From assembly GCF_049615385.1 (NCBI RefSeq), contig NZ_JBMZFL010000004.1: 64,000 nt of DNA; one strand, 5' to 3'. This document shows, one piece after another, positions 59,807-64,000 of the stretch; the stretch's first letter is position 1, and each line of letters starts with the position of its first letter. Under the pieces are notes generated by a model that was given only the letters and a program-made list of their open reading frames with translations, did no database searches and was not told where the DNA came from. This DNA comes from Aequoribacter sp049615385. Its GTDB lineage: Bacteria; Pseudomonadota; Gammaproteobacteria; Pseudomonadales; Halieaceae. Both the position numbers and the translations under genes were made by a program.

Positions 59807-61330
59807 TTAGTACTCGTAGTTCGCCTGCAAACCGAGCGGAACTTCAAGCCCCCACATCAATAATAAGAAGGCTGTCCATGCCACAATAAACGTCAGAGTG
59901 TAGGGTAGCATCATCGCAACTAGGGTTCCTATTCCCGTGGATTTAACGTATTTCTGGCAATACACGACCACCAGTGGGAAGTAGGGCATAAGCGGGGTAA
60001 TGATATTAGAAGTCGAGTCGCCTACTCGGTAGGCGGCCTGGGTGAGGTCTGGTGAAATACCCAACTGCATCAACATGGGTACAAAAATCGGGGCTAAAAG
60101 CGCCCACTTTGCGGACGCGGACCCCACAAATAAGTTGAGCAGCGCGGTCAGCAAAACAATGCCAATGACAGTGATAGATCCCGGTAGCCCCGACGCTTTT
60201 AATAACTCCGCGCCTTCCAACGCCAACAAAATTCCCAAATTAGATGCAGAAAAACTGTAAATAAATTGGGCAATAAAAAACATGATGACTAGGTAGTAGC
60301 CCATATCTTGCATCGACTTGGTCATACCTTCGATGACGTCTTTCGAGCTTTTAACGGTGCCAGCTACGACGCCGTAAACCACTGCGGGCAGTAGGAACAA
60401 GACAAAGATGAGCGGAACAATGGAGCCCATCAGGGGCGCCCCAAATTCTGTTAGAGTGCCGCCAGCTCCGCGCCAAGCAGATGTCTCAGGGATCGCACTC
60501 GCAACCAGAGCAACGGCCGCCACCCCCATGCTGATTAGCGCGTATCGTAATGCCTTTTGCTCTTGGGCATTCAGGCTTTCGCTGACATCTGATGTCGATG
60601 GGTTGGCATCCAGAGCTGTGCCCTGCAGTCGGGGTTCTACAATTCTATCGGTAATAAACCAACCTAGCAGGATAATGACGATTGAAGAGAGCGAGGTGAA
60701 GTAGTAGTTGTTGAGGGGATTGAGCACGATGTCTGGATTGAGAATTTGCGCGCCAGTTTGGGTAATGCCCTGCAACATAGGGTCAATGGCAGAGGGGATA
60801 AAGTTGGCTGAAAAGCCACCTGATACACCGGCGAAGGCAGCGGCAATACCCGCCAAGGGGTGGCGACCTGCGGCATAGAAAATGACCCCGCCTAGGGGAA
60901 TGACAAGCACATATCCGGCATCGGCTGCGGTATGGCTGACAATACCCACCAAAATAATCATGGGTGTGAGTAGCCAGCGCGCGGTGACACTGAGTAATGC
61001 TTTTAACCCTGTATTAATAAAACCGGTGTGTTCAGCAACGCCAATGCCCAGCATGGCAACTAACACCACGCCAATGGGGTGAAAATGCGCAAAATTTTTG
61101 ACCAGCTGAGTCATGAATGTGGCAAGTGCATCGGCTGACAATTGGTTGTGCACAATGACCGCGGTGCCGGTTCGGGGGTCGACTAGCTCATAGTCAAACA
61201 TCGAAAAAATGGCTGACAAGGCCCATACCACGAAGAGTAAACCGACAAATAGCATGGCGGGGTCGGGTAGCGCATTGCCCCAGCGCTCGATAGTGGACAA
61301 GGCGCGTTGTCCCAAAGTTTTTTGCGTCAT
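59807..61330 (-). CDS. AbgT-family transporter
   Basis: A 507-residue inner-membrane protein with about twelve helices. AbgT marks: LSTIERWGNALPDPAMLFVGLLFVVWALSAIFS, FHPIGVVLVAMLGIGVAEHTGFI, DAGYVLVIPLGGVIFYAAGRHPLAGIAAAFAGVSGGFSANF, PLMPYFPLVVVYCQKYVKSTGIGTLVAMMLPY. Family members move p-aminobenzoyl-glutamate or export sulfonamides. Lying next to the amidohydrolase operon, it might carry an N-acyl amino acid product, an inference. GGAAA is before the ATG. Confidence 0.9.
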   Translation of the reverse strand: MTQKTLGQRALSTIERWGNALPDPAMLFVGLLFVVWALSAIFSMFDYELVDPRTGTAVIVHNQLSADALATFMTQLVKNFAHFHPIGVVLVAMLGIGVAEHTGFINTGLKALLSVTARWLLTPMIILVGIVSHTAADAGYVLVIPLGGVIFYAAGRHPLAGIAAAFAGVSGGFSANFIPSAIDPMLQGITQTGAQILNPDIVLNPLNNYYFTSLSSIVIILLGWFITDRIVEPRLQGTALDANPSTSDVSESLNAQEQKALRYALISMGVAAVALVASAIPETSAWRGAGGTLTEFGAPLMGSIVPLIFVLFLLPAVVYGVVAGTVKSSKDVIEGMTKSMQDMGYYLVIMFFIAQFIYSFSASNLGILLALEGAELLKASGLPGSITVIGIVLLTALLNLFVGSASAKWALLAPIFVPMLMQLGISPDLTQAAYRVGDSTSNIITPLMPYFPLVVVYCQKYVKSTGIGTLVAMMLPYTLTFIVAWTAFLLLMWGLEVPLGLQANYEY

Positions 61331-61508
61331 AGCCGTTTCCTTAAACTTTTAATATTGAAATTGGACGTTATCTCGCCACTCAGGTCAAGGTGAAAAGAGA
61401 TTCAAGCGTCAGTGCTAGATTGTACGCTGCGCCGGTATAGTCCATCTAAAACTTGCGGCCTATCCGCGTATCCGTTGAAATGGCATTAACAGACAAGAGT
61501 AGCCGTTT

Positions 61509-62081
61509 ATGTCCGATCGTCCTTTTTGCCGACGTTGTGGTACCCCGCTCACCGAGCGCGTGCCCAAAGGGGATCACAAGCCTCGCTGGTGCTGTGAGGC
61601 CTGTAACTTTATCGAATACGATAATCCCAAGATTATCGTTGCGTGCATCGCTACAGTGGGTGATCGCGTGTTATGGATCAAGCGCGGGACCCCACCTAAG
61701 CAGGGTTGTTGGGCGCAACCCTCCGGTTTTATGGAAAATGGAGAAACCCCAGAGCAAGCCGCGGCGCGCGAGCTATTTGAGGAAACCGGGGTCGTAATGG
61801 ACCCAGCCAAACTGAATTTATTTTTAGTGGGTTCGTTGCCGGCCATCAGCGAGGTGTACTTGGTGTATTACGGCGAGCTCAACGAATTTCAGGCAACAGT
61901 CTCTGACGAGGCATTAGAAATTAGATTGTGCAACGAATCAGAAGCACCTTGGGAAGAATATGCGTACCCCGAGGTCATCGAAGCCACACGTCAGTTTTAC
62001 CGCGATCATGCCAAGCGCAGTTACGGAGTCTACCGCGGCCGTTACGTCGATGGCGTGAATACCATCGAGCGCGTCAACTGA
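61509..62081 (+). CDS. NUDIX hydrolase with zinc ribbon
   Basis: A 190-residue protein. Zinc ribbon CRRCGTPLTERVPKGDHKPRWCCEAC (four Cys) followed by the NUDIX domain; NUDIX box GFMENGETPEQAAARELFEETGV is intact (G-x5-E-x7-R-E-x2-E-E-x-G). Similar to small NudC-like and ADP-ribose-type hydrolases; may act on nucleotides or on damaged cofactors. Single gene. Confidence 0.9.
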   Translation: MSDRPFCRRCGTPLTERVPKGDHKPRWCCEACNFIEYDNPKIIVACIATVGDRVLWIKRGTPPKQGCWAQPSGFMENGETPEQAAARELFEETGVVMDPAKLNLFLVGSLPAISEVYLVYYGELNEFQATVSDEALEIRLCNESEAPWEEYAYPEVIEATRQFYRDHAKRSYGVYRGRYVDGVNTIERVN

Positions 62082-62153
62082 GTAGTCAGCGCATCCCTGA
62101 GCAACGCACAAGGGCCCCCAGATCGGGCCCGATTCAGGTGCTCACTGGCGCTG

Positions 62154-63086
62154 CTAAGCGGTTTTTGCGTCGCGCGCAGTTTCCATCGATTTCATCACCG
62201 TTGCCACCATGCCGCCTACGTCACCGAGGTTTGATGGGATAATGAGCGTATTGTTGGTTTTGGCGAGTTGCCCAAATTCTTTCACGTATTGCTCGGCGAC
62301 GCGCAGATTGACCGCGTCTAGGCCACCTTCTTCGTTAATTGCTGCGGCGATTGTTCTCAGGCCGTGGGCGGTTGCTTCAGCGATTAAGCGAATCTCGCTA
62401 GCCTTACCCTCAGCCTCATTGATTTGCTTGAGCTTTTGACCCTCTGATAGATTGATCATTTCTTGCTTCGCGCCCTCTGATACGTTAATTTGCGCTTGGC
62501 GTTCGCCCTCAGATTTGGCGACGACGGCACGGCGCTCGCGCTCGGCGCGCATCTGTTTCTCTAGGGCATCTGTGACCGACGCGGGCGGCATAATGTCTTT
62601 AACCTCGTAGCGCAGTACCTTAATCCCCCACGGCTCAGCGGCTTTATCGACGGTTTCGACCACACGGGCATTGATGACATCACGTTCTTCAAAGGTTTTG
62701 TCGAGTTCGATTTTACCAATCTCGGATCGAAGCGTGGTCTGCGCCAACTGTGTCGTAGCGAAATAGTAATCGGTAATACCGTAGCTGGCGGCGCGGGCGT
62801 CGACGACCTGCAGGTAGATAATACCGTCAATATCGACTTGAATATTATCGCGGGTAATGCAGGTTTGCTGAGACACATCTACCGCGATTTCTTTCATGGA
62901 ATGCTTGTACGCCACCTTATCCAAGAATGGAATCAAAATGTGGAAACCCGCGTCTAGAGTGCGCGAGTACTTGCCCAAACGTTCGATGACGAATTGCTCG
63001 CGCTGTGGCACGATGCGCGCGGTTTTCGCGACCGTGATAATGACAAAAATAGAAAAGCCTATGGCTAAAATCAGAGAAATATCCAT
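62154..63086 (-). CDS. qmcA: SPFH/Band-7 protein QmcA
   Basis: A 310-residue stomatin-like protein. N-terminal helix (ISLILAIGFSIFVIITVAKTARI), then Band-7 core REQFVIERLGKYSRTLDAGFHILIPFLDKVAYKHSMKEIAVDVSQQTCITRDNIQVDIDGIIYLQVVDARAASYGI, a long coiled-coil tail, and a C-terminal hydrophobic patch. Scaffold for membrane protein quality control. ATG at 63086 has AAGGA upstream, overlapping the nfeD end. Operon nfeD-qmcA. Confidence 0.92.
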   Translation of the reverse strand: MDISLILAIGFSIFVIITVAKTARIVPQREQFVIERLGKYSRTLDAGFHILIPFLDKVAYKHSMKEIAVDVSQQTCITRDNIQVDIDGIIYLQVVDARAASYGITDYYFATTQLAQTTLRSEIGKIELDKTFEERDVINARVVETVDKAAEPWGIKVLRYEVKDIMPPASVTDALEKQMRAERERRAVVAKSEGERQAQINVSEGAKQEMINLSEGQKLKQINEAEGKASEIRLIAEATAHGLRTIAAAINEEGGLDAVNLRVAEQYVKEFGQLAKTNNTLIIPSNLGDVGGMVATVMKSMETARDAKTA

Positions 63087-63087
63087 A

Positions 63088-63537
63088 TTATGCATCCTTC
63101 TGAACAATAAGAGTTGATCCTTTGCGCCCGGTAATCAGCACACGGTCACCGGCTTTGGCGACTTCGCCGTTTGCCGCCGTCGCGTCCCAATGTGCGTCGC
63201 GATAAGATACTTTGCCAAACGTGCTGCCATCCTCAAAACCAGTGAGGACTGTGGCATAGTGGCCAATGTAGTCGTCGTCGGGTGTGTCGGTATCGGCTAC
63301 TAGACTGCCGCCTTTGAACCAGGCTTTGAAGCGATTGCGCAACGTGAGTAGCAGTCCACCGGACAGAATGCCGAATAGCCAAAGTTGGTAAGTCGTGTCG
63401 GTCAGTACGCCCCACCAAGCCAAAAGACCAACGACTAGGGCGCTGATGCCAAAAAAAATGACAATAAGGCCGGGTACCAAAAATTCGGCAAGAATCATGA
63501 CGATGCCTAGCACAATCCAGATAAGTTCTATTGACAT
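63088..63537 (-). CDS. NfeD-family membrane protein
   Basis: A 149-residue protein with four membrane helices (IELIWIVLGIVMILAEFLVPGLIVIFFGISALVVGLLAWWG, LWLFGILSGGLLLTLRNRF) and an OB-like C-terminal domain (GHYATVLTGFEDGSTFGKVSYRDAHWDATAANGEVAKAGDRVLITGRKGSTLIV). Typical short NfeD, partner of QmcA-type Band-7 proteins. Stop is immediately before the qmcA ATG. Confidence 0.92.
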   Translation of the reverse strand: MSIELIWIVLGIVMILAEFLVPGLIVIFFGISALVVGLLAWWGVLTDTTYQLWLFGILSGGLLLTLRNRFKAWFKGGSLVADTDTPDDDYIGHYATVLTGFEDGSTFGKVSYRDAHWDATAANGEVAKAGDRVLITGRKGSTLIVQKDA

Positions 63538-63699
63538 GTTCGCTCCTCATGGCGTCTTTAGCGATGCGACTAGTGTGCGTTTGTTTAGGTCCAAAAGCGA
63601 GGAATTTGCGTTGAGCGGCATTTGGAAGCGATAAATCGTTGACGCATAGTCGCTATGGATGACAGCAAAAGTTGTGCTGGTCTCTTATCAAACCTACAA

Positions 63700-63715
63700 T
63701 TGAATCTGAATTCAA
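63700..63715. promoter_or_regulatory. Palindrome upstream of dehydratase gene
   Basis: TTGAAT-ctga-ATTCAA, a perfect inverted repeat 20 bases before the ATG at 63736. May be an operator for the last gene. Confidence 0.4.
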
Positions 63716-63735
63716 CTTTGGGTTTTGATCTGGAT

Positions 63736-64000
63736 ATGACAGAAAAAGAGCAACTTTCGGCACTCACCGGTATCCGACGCGGGCCTTATATTGCATTTAA
63801 CCCAGTCAGTGCGGTGCAAATTTGGCAGTGGTGCTCGGTTATGGGTGAACAACAGGCGCGCTACCAGCCAGGGCCTGATCAGATCGCGCCCTTGGCTATG
63901 ATGCAAATGTGGACCATGCGTGACTATTATGACCGCTATGCGCCCGGTTCAACGAGCGACCGCCCTTACCAAGTGTTTGATGACATGAGTGCCATGGGTT
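63736..64000 (+). CDS. MaoC/FAS1-type acyl dehydratase domain protein, N-terminal part
   Basis: Runs off the right edge. The reading begins MTEKEQLSALTGIRRGPYIAF, continues NPVSAVQIWQWCSVMGEQQARYQPG and PLAMMQMWTMRDYYDRYAPG, then is cut in DDMSAMG. This is the N-terminal hotdog region of MaoC-like hydratases with an OB-fold partner, as used in fatty and steroid side-chain breakdown. An in-frame ATG at 63655 is also open, but the palindrome at 63700 and the family start favour 63736. Confidence 0.65.
   Translation, partial: MTEKEQLSALTGIRRGPYIAFNPVSAVQIWQWCSVMGEQQARYQPGPDQIAPLAMMQMWTMRDYYDRYAPGSTSDRPYQVFDDMSAMG

Noticed and set aside
62107..62131. GGGCCC repeats between the NUDIX gene and qmcA as a terminator
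   Set aside because: Two self-complementary hexamers with no T tail; pairing is possible but not better than background for this GC-rich stretch.
1..64000. CRISPR array, tRNA, rRNA, prophage or insertion sequence
   Set aside because: I looked for regular repeats, tRNA-like cloverleaf ends, transposase or integrase proteins and found none.

Overview
The window is 64 kb of bacterial chromosome, densely packed with about 61 protein genes. I see no tRNA, rRNA, CRISPR array, phage or insertion-sequence gene. Gene content suggests a heterotrophic, aerobic, probably marine gammaproteobacterium, because it combines beta-oxidation and acyl-CoA genes, a TonB-dependent receptor, a TRAP transporter, many dehydrogenases and amidohydrolases, PurT, QmcA/NfeD, LolD/FtsX-type transport and c-di-GMP enzymes. 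The genus cannot be named from the sequence alone.

Left part (1-14.5 kb): the end of an Lrp-type regulator, FadH, a membrane PAS sensor, a small cytochrome b561/PepSY pair, an MscS channel and a hotdog thioesterase. These are followed by an agmatine-to-putrescine operon (aguA, aguB and a coupled unknown gene), acetoacetyl-CoA synthetase, a nucleoside transporter, an isopenicillin-N-synthase-like dioxygenase and a SMUG1-like DNA glycosylase. Next (14.5-21.7 kb) come OsmC, a GGDEF diguanylate cyclase, an acyl-CoA ligase, a creatininase-family hydrolase, an SQR-like flavoprotein with a perfect FNR/ANR box upstream, and an HD-GYP phosphodiesterase.

Middle (21.7-31 kb): a TonB receptor and a hexuronate/keto-deoxygluconate locus (TRAP transporter, KDG-type kinase, LacI regulator, UxaC). 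The same perfect 14-bp palindrome lies at the dctP promoter and at the uxaC promoter and is the obvious operator for the LacI protein. At 31-39 kb there is a D-aminoacylase-like amidohydrolase, a scar holding the tails of two broken genes, PurT, an MFS exporter, and Sat/CysC with a divergent LysR regulator.

Right part (39-64 kb): a five-gene envelope transport operon (LolA-like protein, two FtsX permeases, a LolD-like ATPase and a predicted outer-membrane barrel), which is the best candidate for a little-described system. It is followed by a thioredoxin-like protein, a DUF3604 lipoprotein and an SDR/thiolase/thiolase/nitronate-monooxygenase operon with a divergent double-HxlR regulator. After these come a carotenoid oxygenase, a methyltransferase, YjbQ, ferredoxin-NADP reductase, and a TetR regulator next to an amidohydrolase/Coq4-like operon. 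The window ends with an AbgT transporter, a NUDIX hydrolase, QmcA/NfeD and the start of a MaoC-type dehydratase.

Functions are assigned by reading motifs and remembered family patterns. No database search was run. Where a ribosome binding site pointed to a start inside a longer frame, the inner start is given.
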